The notes beneath the pieces were generated by a model. It worked only from the letters and a program-made list of their open reading frames with translations, made no database searches and had not been told where the DNA came from. Below, piece after piece: positions 1 to 7,514 of a stretch of 64,000 bases of DNA. The stretch is from Lacipirellula limnantheis (GTDB lineage: Bacteria > Planctomycetota > Planctomycetia > Pirellulales > Lacipirellulaceae): NCBI RefSeq assembly GCF_007746075.1, contig NZ_CP036339.1, positions 4,617,786 through 4,681,785 on the forward strand, given 5' to 3'. The first letter of the stretch is position 1, and each line of letters begins with the position of its first letter. The translations under genes were made by a program, and so were the position numbers.

Positions 1-108
1 AACGCACCACTGCCAGTCGTCCTCGTCACCGGCGGCAACCGCGGCATCGGCTTGGAAATCGCCAAACAACTGGCTGGTCGCGGACATCACGCCGTGGTCG
101 CGTGCTGA
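1..108 (+). pseudogene. Short-chain dehydrogenase, 5' fragment
   Basis: The first 35 codons read as the N-terminal Rossmann strand of an SDR oxidoreductase (TGGNRGIG dinucleotide-binding motif, then an 'EIAKQLAGRGH' helix). The frame stops at 106-108, and the sequence then passes directly into the SDR 3' end and repeat module A, so the middle of the gene is deleted. The true start lies left of the window. Related SDR 3' fragments occur near 3360 and 14,181, so this is the best-preserved 5' end of a repeatedly duplicated, decayed gene. Confidence 0.7.
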
Positions 109-139
109 GATCAGGCCAAAGGGGAAGCGGCGGTGAAAA

Positions 140-551
140 GGTGTGAAAGAGGCCCGGTGATGCTGCCGAGATCGCTTGGCAAATCGCGGCGTCGCGATGA
201 CGATCAGCAAGAGTTGCAAGGCGAGTCTAGTGGGCTGAGATTGTTGATCAAGTTGGCGCTGCTCGCGGCTCCTGGAGGCCCCCAGGCGGTCCGCTCTCGC
301 GAGGAAACGGTGCAGCGCGACCTCGCAGACGCCCCTCAACAAACGGGTCCTTGAATCGCCGTCTAGGGCGTGGCTGGAGTGCGAGAGCGACACGGGTGAC
401 AATTATCACGAGGAAGTTTTGCTGGACATCATGTCCGCCAGAGTCATTCATCGATTGCTAGGCGCGACCATCAAGGCACACAAGTTATCAGTGGTGAAGC
501 CTAACGAATCTCACTAACCCGTTGAGCGTTGCCATCGTCGGTAAGAAGGCC
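140..551. repeat. Repeat module A: SDR 3' tail, palindrome and array-end segment
   Basis: Copy A of a module seen also near 3,690-3,968 (B), 14,450-14,706 (C) and 19,095-19,746 (D). It has the last codons of the SDR, a stretch around 'CTGGAGGCCCCCAGG', a CTCTCGCGAGGAAAC block, then the palindromic motif at 397-438. Copies A, B and D end in the segment touching the attC core (here to 551). No gene is evident in these 400 bases; short frames match between copies only because the DNA is repeated. Confidence 0.7.
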
Positions 552-644
552 TTTCGAACGATCCCAAGCTCAGCGACCCGGCCGCGGGAGCCACGATTGC
601 AACCGCGACGATCAAGCCGGGTTCGCTGCAGCGCATGGTTAGGC
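552..644 (-). other. Integron attC site 1
   Basis: Read on the minus strand the site begins with R'' GCCTAAC (638-644) and ends at R' GTTCGAAA (552-559). The inner boxes pair (GCAGCGAACCCGGC with GCCGGGTCGCTG, one extrahelical A), giving the imperfect hairpin typical of attC. The stop codon TAA of the adjacent gene lies inside R'', as in many integron cassettes. Confidence 0.8.
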
Positions 645-1061
645 CGTGATCGTTGCATGAGCAGAAGATGCCTGAACTGCGATAGTCGCACCAGACATGA
701 AATGAATGCCCGTGAGCCATTGCGGGTCTGGCGCTTGAGTGGGATCGGTCATGATAACTCCGTCTGCCCACTCCTCGTCCGTCCAATATCCCCACGTGTT
801 GACGCAATCATCCTCGGTGAAAGGAAGTTCCGCATCGCGAGGAAGGAAGCGGAACTCGCTCACCTCTCGAAACTCCACGCTTACCGAGGCTGGCGTGCCG
901 CCAGCAACACCGTCACCCGTGGAGCGCCGCCAATGCAACGAGAGAGTGCGGTGCTCTACCGAATAGTGGAGGCCACAAAAATCGAAGTTGTTATGTAGGT
1001 CGAGTTCATGTGGCGACTGCGACAGATAAATGCCGTCCTTGATTTCAAAGTCGCGTCGCAT
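639..1061 (-). CDS. Integron cassette protein, unknown function
   Basis: 140-residue protein with no signal peptide or membrane segment; rich in Trp and acidic residues in the C-terminal half (FTEDDC, GYWTDEEWADG). I do not recognise a characterised family. It fills a textbook cassette: the ATG lies just inside the 5' core GTTATGCC (1065-1072), and the TAA stop overlaps the R'' box of attC 1. The 5' core is complementary to R'' (CGGCCTAAC against CGGCATAAC expected) with one mismatch, which supports these boundaries. No ribosome-binding site is obvious. Confidence 0.75.
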   Translation of the reverse strand: MRRDFEIKDGIYLSQSPHELDLHNNFDFCGLHYSVEHRTLSLHWRRSTGDGVAGGTPASVSVEFREVSEFRFLPRDAELPFTEDDCVNTWGYWTDEEWADGVIMTDPTQAPDPQWLTGIHFMSGATIAVQASSAHATITA

Positions 1062-1062
1062 A

Positions 1063-1081
1063 GCGGCATAACTTGGTTATC
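1063..1081 (-). other. Cassette 5' boundary, attI-like core
   Basis: On the minus strand the sequence GATAACCAAGTTATGCC precedes the cassette gene at 1061. It resembles the simple site next to the first cassette in class 1 integrons (attI1, AACAAAG|TTAGGC), and no paired hairpin partner is visible. The expected cut would lie between 1072 and 1071. A similar string, AATAACAAG|TTCTGTC, borders the array at 5834-5853. Naming it attI is inference; it could also be a decayed attC. Confidence 0.4.
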
Positions 1082-1419
1082 GGATGTTTCTGCCTATCAC
1101 TTGTAGACGGCAAATGTGCGGCCTGACGCGCAGGCAAGCAATCGCCGCAAATTGAATCTTAACCTGGGGTTCGGTGACTGTCGTCCCTCGTGGTGCATCG
1201 ACCGTTGTCGTCTGGATTACACCCACCATCGGGCGCACAGCTCACCTGGGTGCATGCCCCCGGCTTTGTTCGCCGCCCGCTGGCCCACCTCCGCTTCGGG
1301 GCCTGCTTCGGTTACGCTTCGGCAGGCTTCTTCGCAACGATGGGCTAGCAGAGTAGTATCCAATTAACCCGATCCTCTTATTGCGGCCGGTACATAGATC
1401 GGGGGAAGCCCAAGACGTC
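1082..1419. other. No gene seen
   Basis: About 340 bases between a cassette boundary and the next plus-strand gene. Short frames exist on both strands, none with convincing protein character. There is a CGCTTCGG/GCTTCGGCAGGCTTC repeat-like stretch near 1300-1335. No integrase remnant could be recognised. Confidence 0.5.
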
Positions 1420-1818
1420 ATGTGGAAGTCGATGAGAGAGAAATCATTCTTGCTAAGAAGTCTGTGGTGTATTGTCGCAGCGGTCGCTTTGGTGTGCTTG
1501 CTGTTGACTCTTAGGGCATACTCAACGGCCAGTGCAGATAAATGGCGTGCAATGCACTGGCGCGGAGTTTTGATTTTTGGGTTTTTATTTTGTATCTCTT
1601 GCCTTAGCACGTATCGGGCTTACGGCCCACTCGTATTAGCCACCGTAATTGCAGGTGTTGTAAGCGCGGCAATCAACCGCGGTGACCAATTGCACCAGTT
1701 CCTTGTGTTCTGCTCCGTAAGTCTTCTGCTCGGAGTAGTAGTCGATTGCTATCTTGGGATGAGGACTGCAAAGAAAGGCGCTACAGTTTTAGAGATAGCT
1801 CAGAAAAGGAACGTTTAG
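1420..1818 (+). CDS. Small multi-pass membrane protein
   Basis: 132-residue hydrophobic protein with about four predicted membrane segments (around residues 12-32, 48-66, 70-86 and 92-112) and a short charged tail (KKGATVLEIAQKRN). Start chosen at the ATG at 1420; ATG 1432 or an upstream start at 1381 in the same frame are possible. It stands alone on the plus strand and I cannot assign a family. Confidence 0.55.
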   Translation: MWKSMREKSFLLRSLWCIVAAVALVCLLLTLRAYSTASADKWRAMHWRGVLIFGFLFCISCLSTYRAYGPLVLATVIAGVVSAAINRGDQLHQFLVFCSVSLLLGVVVDCYLGMRTAKKGATVLEIAQKRNV

Positions 1819-2091
1819 GGCGGAGGGGAGTGGGGAGTAAGGGCGTTCCACAAGATCTACGCTTGGCGAGCGTAGGGCTCTTGCGACGCTGATAGCGTCG
1901 TCGACCAGCAGCCGCTTCGCCCCTTTCAACTCTTCACCGGCCGCTTGAGCCTGTCTGAGCGCACGACCTCCGTCGGCTGATAGACTGTGGTTGGACGTGA
2001 CTACAAAGTATGCCCGCGGGAAAAGTTGGTGAAATTCTTCAAGCAATGTGCGTAAGCCGCCATGAGCGAACGCACGTAACCGAGTTTGGCA
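1819..2091. other. Uncertain stretch with a minus-strand open frame
   Basis: A minus-strand frame (1789-2310, 173 codons) crosses this stretch but overlaps a better plus-strand gene for 220 bases and shows no family signature, so it is not called. A 30-base stretch around 1863-1895 (TTGGCGAGCGTAGG) is repeated near 10,998-11,028. Confidence 0.4.
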
Positions 2092-3198
2092 ATGGGACTT
2101 TTGGGAGAGTTTCTCGAATCGTTCTACGGCAGCGGTAGCCTGCCCCAGACTATTTGGGCGAAGGTGCGACGCGAACGAACCGAAACGAACAACGGGGTAT
2201 CGTCGCGGCGGCATCCCATTGGTCGAGAGAAGCGGCCAACCACAGAGGCCAAGTCGTTCGTTGACTCGGAGTTTTGGGCAACGATGCCGGATGTGGTCCG
2301 AGTGGATCAAACGCGAATCAAGGGTGGCAAAACTGAGTCAACGGTTGAAGTTACCAAGGGGAATCAACGGCTCAAGCGAGTTGCTGACGGAAGCATCGAA
2401 ATGGAAAAGGAGCCGAGTCGCGGCAGAGGAAATGGCGATTCACTGCCGAATGATTTCCGTCGCCATTTCGACCGCGGGCTTATTCGCCGGCTTTTCACTT
2501 CGCTCACGCTGGAGCCCCTCGGGGAATGTCAAGTTGCCGGACGCAAATGCGTGCGAATCCGAGCCGTCCCGACTCCCGTCGATCAGATTTGGCCTCATTG
2601 GCTCCCCACTGAGGCGGACGAATTTGAGTTCGCCGCTGATTTGGAGTTCCCATCGCTCTTATCAATTCGGGCCAACTTAGGGGGGCTGACCTTTGAGACG
2701 TTTGAAGTCGTTCAAGTGACGTTCAATGGGGAGATTGACGGCGACGTTTTCAACGTGCAGCCGTTATCAGGCAAGCATACGCGGGATGCCATGCCAGTTG
2801 TTCAACGCATGACCTTGGAGGCGGCAATCGACAAGGTTCCATTCACCGTCTTACTTCCAAAAGTCAGGTCTGAGTTTGGTGGATGCGACGTTAACTACGA
2901 ACCGCCGCGAGGGAAGCGGCCGGAGGGTCTCGGCATCCACTATCACGGGGGAGACTCGAATCGGTTTTGGTTTCACCTTCGCGCGGAACTTGACCCAGAA
3001 ATGCAAGACCGACTGGAGTTTGAGGAAATCGAGTTTTCGGGGCGACGGTTTCAACTGTCAGACCCCGAAATTGACGGGGCTCTGAGTATCCTGGTCTTCC
3101 AGCAAGACGGAACTTGGGTTGAGATCGTGTCGGATTTCGCCCGCAATGATTTGCTGAACTTGGCAGCGTCATTTAAGCCGGTCGCCCGGAACCAATGA
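2092..3198 (+). CDS. LolA/RseB-like planctomycete protein, probably 5' truncated
   Basis: 368 residues, soluble, acidic, with alternating strand pattern and segments such as 'FYGSGSLPQTIWAKVRRER' near the N-terminus, resembling planctomycete proteins of the outer-membrane lipoprotein sorting (LolA/RseB-like) superfamily. Family members normally start with a signal peptide. Here none is present, and a stop codon lies 15 bases upstream in the same frame (2077-2079). The 5' end therefore looks lost or moved. Start at the first ATG of the frame. Family assignment is tentative. Confidence 0.55.
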   Translation: MGLLGEFLESFYGSGSLPQTIWAKVRRERTETNNGVSSRRHPIGREKRPTTEAKSFVDSEFWATMPDVVRVDQTRIKGGKTESTVEVTKGNQRLKRVADGSIEMEKEPSRGRGNGDSLPNDFRRHFDRGLIRRLFTSLTLEPLGECQVAGRKCVRIRAVPTPVDQIWPHWLPTEADEFEFAADLEFPSLLSIRANLGGLTFETFEVVQVTFNGEIDGDVFNVQPLSGKHTRDAMPVVQRMTLEAAIDKVPFTVLLPKVRSEFGGCDVNYEPPRGKRPEGLGIHYHGGDSNRFWFHLRAELDPEMQDRLEFEEIEFSGRRFQLSDPEIDGALSILVFQQDGTWVEIVSDFARNDLLNLAASFKPVARNQ

Positions 3199-3220
3199 CG
3201 CCCGCTATTCACTGATTCCA

Positions 3221-3359
3221 TGAGTGACCAAGACCGACCAAATCGCTTTGCATCGAAGCCGCTGCCATCATCGGAGATGTAGTCGCCGGACCTGCCCGAG
3301 CCGCGTGGTGGCTTATTTTTGGCGGAGCATTAATCAGCGTCATTCCGACGGCAGTCGTG
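3221..3359 (+). pseudogene. Truncated small membrane protein
   Basis: A start at 3221 (about 8 bases after TATTCA) opens a short frame (MSDQDRPNRFASKPLPSSE). After a frameshift it continues as a membrane-like segment (AAWWLIFGGALISVIPTAVV) and then runs into the SDR relic. It appears to be a leaderless small gene cut by the join with the SDR fragment. Confidence 0.35.
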
Positions 3360-3740
3360 CTACCTGCGGAAGGCCGCTGCCCCGCGGGTCGTCAATGTCT
3401 CCAGCGGCTACGGGCAGCTCGCTGGGATGTCGGCCAACGTGCCGAGCTACTGCCTCTCCAAGCTCGCACTTAACGGCGTCACGATCATGTTGGCGGCGGC
3501 GCTGCGGGACGATGGAGTCGCCGTTAACTCGATGTGCCCCGGTTGGGTCCGCACCGACATGGGCGGTCCCGATGCGACGCGTTCTGTGGACGAAGGCGCA
3601 GACACGGCGGTGTGGCTCGCCGACGAGGCCCCGCACGAACTCACCGGAAAGTTCTTCCGCAGTCGGGCCGAAATCGTTTGGCAAATCGCACCCATCGCGA
3701 GGGCGATCAGCACGAGTTGCAAGGCGAGTCTGACGGGCTG
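3360..3740 (+). pseudogene. Short-chain dehydrogenase, 3' fragment
   Basis: The frame encodes the C-terminal two thirds of an SDR: strand 'RVVNVSSGYGQL' with the catalytic Ser region, the YxxxK motif as 'YCLSK' (Tyr and Lys of the active site), 'VAVNSMCPGWVRTDMGG' and the C-terminal 'TGKFFRSR'. The N-terminal cofactor-binding half is missing. The same fragment recurs at 14,181-14,462. Confidence 0.8.
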
Positions 3741-3968
3741 AAATTATGGATCAAGTTGGCGCTGCTCACGCCTCCTGGAGGCCCCCAGGCGGCCTGCAGG
3801 CGCTCTTGAAAACGACGGAGCGCGAGAGCGACGCCGGTGACAATTATCACGACGAAGTTTTGCCGGACATCATGTCCGGCCAAAGTCATTCCGCGTTTGC
3901 CAGGTGCGACCATCAAGGCACATAAGATCACTCGCCCGTCAAGCGTCGCCAGCCTCGGTAAGTAGACC
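3690..3968. repeat. Repeat module B
   Basis: Second copy of the SDR-tail module, with the palindromic motif at 3838-3880. It ends in the segment CGGTAAGTAGACC that abuts the attC 2 core at 3969. Its order is the same as module A. Confidence 0.75.
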
Positions 3969-4060
3969 GTTTGAACGCTTCGCCTCCACAGGCCGGCGGG
4001 CGATGCGTTGATTGCAACAACCGATCAGACCGCCGGCTCCGGTGCAACGCTTGGTTAACT
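3969..4060 (-). other. Integron attC site 2
   Basis: Minus strand: R'' AGTTAAC (4054-4060), inner pair GCACCGGAGCCGGCGG with CCGCCGGCCTGTGG, R' GTTCAAAC (3969-3976). The stop codon TAA of the adjacent gene lies in R''. About 92 bases. Confidence 0.75.
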
Positions 4061-4546
4061 GCCGATCTCACTCTTTAGATACTGCTTCCATGTGATGCGG
4101 GTGCGTTCTTCATTTTGTGCTCGAGTGACAATCAAGGACGTCGAACTGTTCGCGGTGTTGATCACAATGGTATGAAACGCAAACTCACGCCCATCGGACT
4201 CATCGCTGAATACGACCGATCTCCCAACGTTCGGGTCAACTCCGAGCTTCTTGTCGTTCTCCGGATTTCGCGTCAGCAACTCGCGATAGTACTTGAGAAC
4301 CTTTTCAACTGAGTCGCTCGTCGACATCGTTGTGGACAGAATCACTGACGGTACTGTACGTGCGCCATCCGCTCCTATCGTCGCTGCATCGGACATACGT
4401 GAATTTGCAATCTCAGCATCTGGGTATCGCCACTTCTCAACTGTATCCATCAAACTGACCGGCTCGTCAGCAGACGCCGTAACCAACATGACCATCGCCA
4501 GCGGCAGGCTCAGCGAAAATGCCAATGGAAAAGATAAGTGTCGCAT
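4055..4546 (-). CDS. Secreted cassette protein, unknown function
   Basis: 163 residues with a clear Sec signal peptide (hydrophobic core 'FPLAFSLSLPLAMVMLVTA', likely cleavage after ASA), then a soluble domain of mixed helix and strand ('VEKVLKYYRELLTRNPE', 'REFAFHTIVINTANSSTSLIV'). I do not recognise the family. The gene sits in an integron cassette whose 5' core (GTTAGCCGC) and R'' (GCAGTTAAC) are complementary with two mismatches. The TAA stop overlaps R''. Confidence 0.75.
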   Translation of the reverse strand: MRHLSFPLAFSLSLPLAMVMLVTASADEPVSLMDTVEKWRYPDAEIANSRMSDAATIGADGARTVPSVILSTTMSTSDSVEKVLKYYRELLTRNPENDKKLGVDPNVGRSVVFSDESDGREFAFHTIVINTANSSTSLIVTRAQNEERTRITWKQYLKSEIGS

Positions 4547-4632
4547 GCGGAAACGCCCTTATTGCGATGGGTGACCTGACCGTACCGTGACTTGGTCTGC
4601 GATTCTTGGGTGAAATCCGCAAATGATTCTGC

Positions 4633-4761
4633 GGCTAACGTTCGAGTTAACCGGCCCGCGGAGGCAGGCACCGTAAGGCCGGGCTGAGATGATGCACCAT
4701 GTGCCTCAGCCCGGCCTTACGGTGCCTGCCGTAGCGGGTCCGGTTGAACGAGTGGTTAGGC
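4633..4761 (-). other. Integron attC site 3 with long perfect hairpin
   Basis: The best attC of the window. Minus strand: R'' GCCTAAC (4755-4761), L'' TCGTTCAACCGG, L' CCGGTTAACTCG, R' GTTAGCC (4633-4639). The spacing and extrahelical bases are closely parallel to the aadA-type attC. Between the boxes lies a perfect 26-base inverted repeat (4663-4688 with 4704-4729). Length 129 bases. Confidence 0.9.
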
Positions 4762-5382
4762 GTCACCGCGCTCATAGTCCAAGCTGAATGTTCTCTGGAC
4801 CCACTCCTCAATTTCCTGTTTGCTGGGCCTCCTCTCTGGCTGCCCAGGCCTGCTAGCCATGGCTTCGCGGAAGTTGGCCATCTCGGTTGAGCAATAAAAT
4901 GCCTTCTGAAGTCGACCTTCTTCGAAAATCAGCTCGTGAACAATGCGGAACTTGTGAGCGGGGTGGAAGCCCATGTGTACATACATCTCTCGGATGAACT
5001 CGCCGCCCAGTAGCAAGCCGCCACTGAAGCGCACTGGCTGATGCAAATTGCGAACCCTCTTGTCGTGCGCAAGTTGCGTGACCGGCACCCAAGCGCCTTT
5101 CTCAAGCTTTCGAGCGTCATACGTGTACGACTCGAGCACGCGCCCGAACACTTGAGCACCCTTGGCGCTGTCTTCTTCACTCAGGCCGATGTTCAGTTGT
5201 TCGAGAAACAGCGCTTCGTCATGAACGGAGTACTCGCAGTGAAACCCGCGCCAGCACGCCGTTGAGAACGCCTGAGCCACTAAGCCATGATCTTCAGGCT
5301 TGAAGAGGCCAACACCGTCGATTCCGGCGAGTGCGTACTGCTGGCCACGGAAGTTCACGATGTCGGGGACTTGTGCGGTCAT
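4756..5382 (-). CDS. Integron cassette protein, unknown function
   Basis: 208 residues, soluble, no signal peptide. It starts 'MTAQVPDIVNFRGQQYALAG' and has a central segment 'GGEFIREMYVHMGFHPAHK' and an acidic C-terminus. Family not recognised. The ATG at 5382 was preferred over an upstream one at 5409 because it lies just after the cassette core ATTAGGCGTC. That core is fully complementary to the R'' region GACGCCTAAC of attC 3 apart from the first base. The stop TAA is inside R''. Confidence 0.8.
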   Translation of the reverse strand: MTAQVPDIVNFRGQQYALAGIDGVGLFKPEDHGLVAQAFSTACWRGFHCEYSVHDEALFLEQLNIGLSEEDSAKGAQVFGRVLESYTYDARKLEKGAWVPVTQLAHDKRVRNLHQPVRFSGGLLLGGEFIREMYVHMGFHPAHKFRIVHELIFEEGRLQKAFYCSTEMANFREAMASRPGQPERRPSKQEIEEWVQRTFSLDYERGDA

Positions 5383-5390
5383 TCTGTGAC

Positions 5391-5481
5391 GCCTAATGGC
5401 ACACGTCACCGAGTCGCGGGAGATGACGTCTCATAGTCGTAAAGCATCGTCCGCGACTTCGGTGCACGTGATTGTTCTGTC
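5391..5481 (-). other. Integron attC site 4
   Basis: Minus strand: R'' GACAGAAC (5474-5481), inner pair CACGTGCACCGAAGTCGCGG with CCGCGACTCGGTGACGTG (extrahelical A, as in attC), R' ATTAGGC (5391-5397, first base changed from the usual G). Confidence 0.8.
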
Positions 5482-5491
5482 TTCTTCCGTT

Positions 5492-5827
5492 CTAGCGAGC
5501 ACTTTCGCTCGAGTCGTTTGTAGGACGCCCGGACTTATAGAAACTTGAAAGCATCTCCCGCGCAGTCATGGATCCAGTGTAGTGATGTAGGCAGCCAGAT
5601 CGTTTGCAAACGAGAATTGGATTATTGCTCATTAGAGCGAAATCCAGATCTTCTGTGTCTAAGAACTCTTTTGTGTTGTAGGGGAATACCCATGCATTTT
5701 CATCTTCGATGACGTGGGCTTCGTTAATCACGATGTTTCCAACACCGCAAAACAATGGTTTCACATATTCGATCACCTTTGCTGCGGCATGGGCTCTGGA
5801 AATCATGGTCATCATCGCTTTGAACAT
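5492..5827 (-). CDS. Imm35/YrhB-like protein in an integron cassette
   Basis: 111 residues. The centre and C-terminus (WVFPYNTKEFLDT, ALMSNNPILVCKRSG, HYTGSMTAREMLSSFY) match the pattern of immunity protein 35 / YrhB-like domains: aromatic strand, 'T...L..N.PI.V.K..G', then TG and a C-terminal helix. In other bacteria such proteins protect against polymorphic toxins; no toxin is visible nearby. The 5' core TTCTGTC (5834-5840) is fully complementary to R'' GACAGAAC of attC 4, so the cassette is well bounded. Confidence 0.7.
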   Translation of the reverse strand: MFKAMMTMISRAHAAAKVIEYVKPLFCGVGNIVINEAHVIEDENAWVFPYNTKEFLDTEDLDFALMSNNPILVCKRSGCLHHYTGSMTAREMLSSFYKSGRPTNDSSESAR

Positions 5828-6243
5828 TCGATAGACAGAACTTGTTATTAGACAGAAACTTCTTCAGTAAGCCCTGCATATTGAAGGGAACATTCAGTAA
5901 GCAGCTTGCCTATTCTAACGGATGGCCTCAGGCTGCTTCAATCTTAAGCCCCTGTCGTCGGAGCGGACAGAGAATCGGCAGCTCCGAAGCAACCCAGGAC
6001 GAACCGACATGGGTCACGAGCGCGGATCGTCGATTTGCCGAGCTAGACCGCATCACGCGAATAGGGCCGCACGTGCCCACTCCGAGCCCGGTTCCAAATA
6101 CGTTGGTTTCCTGACATTCGTCAGGAAAAGTCGTTAGGTGATGAGTCTTCGGGCGGCGACATGTCTAAACTCACGTCACCTATCAAAGCGCCGAGTAATC
6201 GTCAGAATTTAGCTTCTCGGTGTCGCACCATCCGGCGGTACAG
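5828..6243. other. No gene seen; small hairpin near 6113
   Basis: About 410 bases right of the cassette array. An attI-like string on the minus strand (5834-5853) opens the stretch. A short perfect hairpin (TTTCCTGAC / GTCAGGAAA) lies at 6107-6128, followed by GTTAGGT; it could be a degenerate attC but lacks the standard boxes. No integrase fragment is recognisable. Confidence 0.45.
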
Positions 6244-6735
6244 CTACCGCGACCAGCACCGGCGAGATTCCGGGTGGGCCGCCAACCAAGTGTTCGGCAG
6301 TAACGCCGCGACCGCAGGCGGCGAATGTCGCGATAACTGGATCAGCAGATCGCGCACGTAGGCAAACGGCTCGACCTGATTCGCCTTGGCGCTGGCCATG
6401 ATCTTATAGAGGACCGCAGCCGCCATGCCGCCGTTGTCGCTGCCCATAAACAGATAATGCTTGCGGCCTATTGCTACCGGACGAACGCTTCGCTCACTCA
6501 GGTTATTGTCGATCGACAGCGCGCCGTTCTCACAGTAGCAAACCAGTTCGTCCCAACGCGGCAGCACGTACTGCAACGCTTGGCCGACGGGACTCTTGGG
6601 CAGCACGTTCTGCTCGGTGGCCTGGAGCCAGTGGCGAAACTCACCGAGCAAGGGCAACGAATACAGTTGTCGCAGCTCCAAACGCTGCCCATGCCAGGCC
6701 ACCCGCTGGGCGTCGTTGTCGACGCCGGTCCCCTA
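6244..6735 (-). pseudogene. IS66-family transposase, C-terminal relic
   Basis: About 160 codons of an IS66 transposase: 'WDELVCYCENGALSIDNN' followed by NLSERSVRP, 'GRKHYLFMGSDNGG', 'AAVLYKIMASAKAN' and the terminal 'ALLPNTWLA' typical of the IS66 C-terminal domain. The upstream two thirds, including the first catalytic residues, are absent; a TAG closes the frame at about 6735. No terminal inverted repeats could be identified. Non-functional remnant. Confidence 0.85.
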
Positions 6736-6801
6736 GGTGTCGTCCAGGTAGGTCGTCGCGTCGGGCAGCAGCACCATCAAGTCGATCGTCAATCGGGCCG
6801 G

Positions 6802-7090
6802 CTTAGCTGGCGGTTGTTCGTGGGAGCTGCGTCTACGAGTCCGTGCTAGAGCGTGCGGGAGGGCTACCGGCGACGTGCCGCGCGCCCTGCGACCTCCTGA
6901 GGAGCAAGAGGGCCTTTGCTTAGCTTTCAGCGACAACACGCGCGCTTCTACTCGGTGGGACGTCAGCTCCTCGCCGAGTTACCGCCAAGCGGCTGGCAAG
7001 GCCGCGGCGAGATCGATCGCCAACGCTTGGCTTGAATGTCATTGCTGACAGTTATCACGAGATAGTTGACGGACATCATGTCCGGCGGCA
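6802..7090 (+). repeat. Truncated copy of the sigma-like gene 3' end, ORF2 and palindrome
   Basis: From TGGCGGTTGTTCGTGGG at 6802 the sequence follows, in the same order, the region 28,602-28,907 read on the minus strand. It has the last 12 codons of the sigma-like gene ('WRLFVG..' to the TAG), the tail of the small second gene (PPEEQEGL..LAFSD), then the 'ATCGCCAACGCTTGG' block and the palindrome. It is inverted relative to the full copy. Confidence 0.75.
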
Positions 7091-7205
7091 CTCGTCTAGC
7101 TCCGCCTGGCAAATTGCGCGACGACCGACAGCGTTCCGAGCACAGTACATCGCGTCAGAAATGGATGACGCCGACCCCCTCTCATCCGTGCGGGCGGCGA
7201 AGGCG
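7012..7205 (+). repeat. Repeat E1 with palindrome
   Basis: About 195 bases closely similar to 22,208-22,405 in the same orientation. Both have GATCGATCGCCAACGCTT, the palindromic motif (here 7046-7086), GCGTTCCGAGCACAGT and a 'GATGACGCCGACCCCCTCTC' stretch ending in GCGGGCGGCGAAGGCG. A shorter version of the last part occurs at 10,355-10,391. Confidence 0.8.
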
Positions 7206-7216
7206 ATGTGTGGGGC

Positions 7217-7378
7217 TCAAGAGTCGGCGTCGTCATCGTGATAGTCGTTGTCCCAACGCGAAGAGTGTGGGAGTCTAATTGCAATCCCATACGCCGAGAG
7301 CGCGATGATGACTATGAGCACCGGAATCCAAGGTACAGAGTCTCTCAGAGCGGCAGCAATGACTATCGATTGAAGCAT
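7217..7378 (-). CDS. Small membrane protein, probable leaderless start
   Basis: 53 residues: a short amphipathic start (MLQSIVIAAALRD), one membrane segment (VPWIPVLIVIIALSAYGIAI) and an acidic, Asp-rich tail. A truncated homologue with the same first 16 residues is at 23,560-23,605, where TAGAGT lies 7 bases before the ATG. Here the equivalent hexamer is degenerate (CAGTGT). Function unknown. Confidence 0.55.
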   Translation of the reverse strand: MLQSIVIAAALRDSVPWIPVLIVIIALSAYGIAIRLPHSSRWDNDYHDDDADS

Positions 7379-7514
7379 CCCCGCTACACTGATTACGACT
7401 GGCGTCCCGCAAGCGGTGAGCACACGGCTCGCCATCCACCTGAGGAAGCAAGCGGTCCTGTCCTTCAGGCTACTTGCAATTCAATCGGCAGCCTCGCTGT
7501 TGCGGCCCTTAAAA

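Noticed and set aside
248-451. Short protein with 'GHDVQQNFLVIIVT' seen in four repeat copies
   Set aside because: The similarity follows from the DNA repeat; start and end differ between copies and the frame crosses the palindrome.
1789-2310. Minus-strand frame of 173 codons
   Set aside because: Overlaps a more protein-like plus-strand gene for over 200 bases, lacks a recognisable domain, and its C-terminal part crosses the end of another gene.
6107-6140. Candidate short attC (hairpin plus GTTAGGT)
   Set aside because: No proper inner boxes, no complementarity with a cassette boundary, and no gene ending in it.
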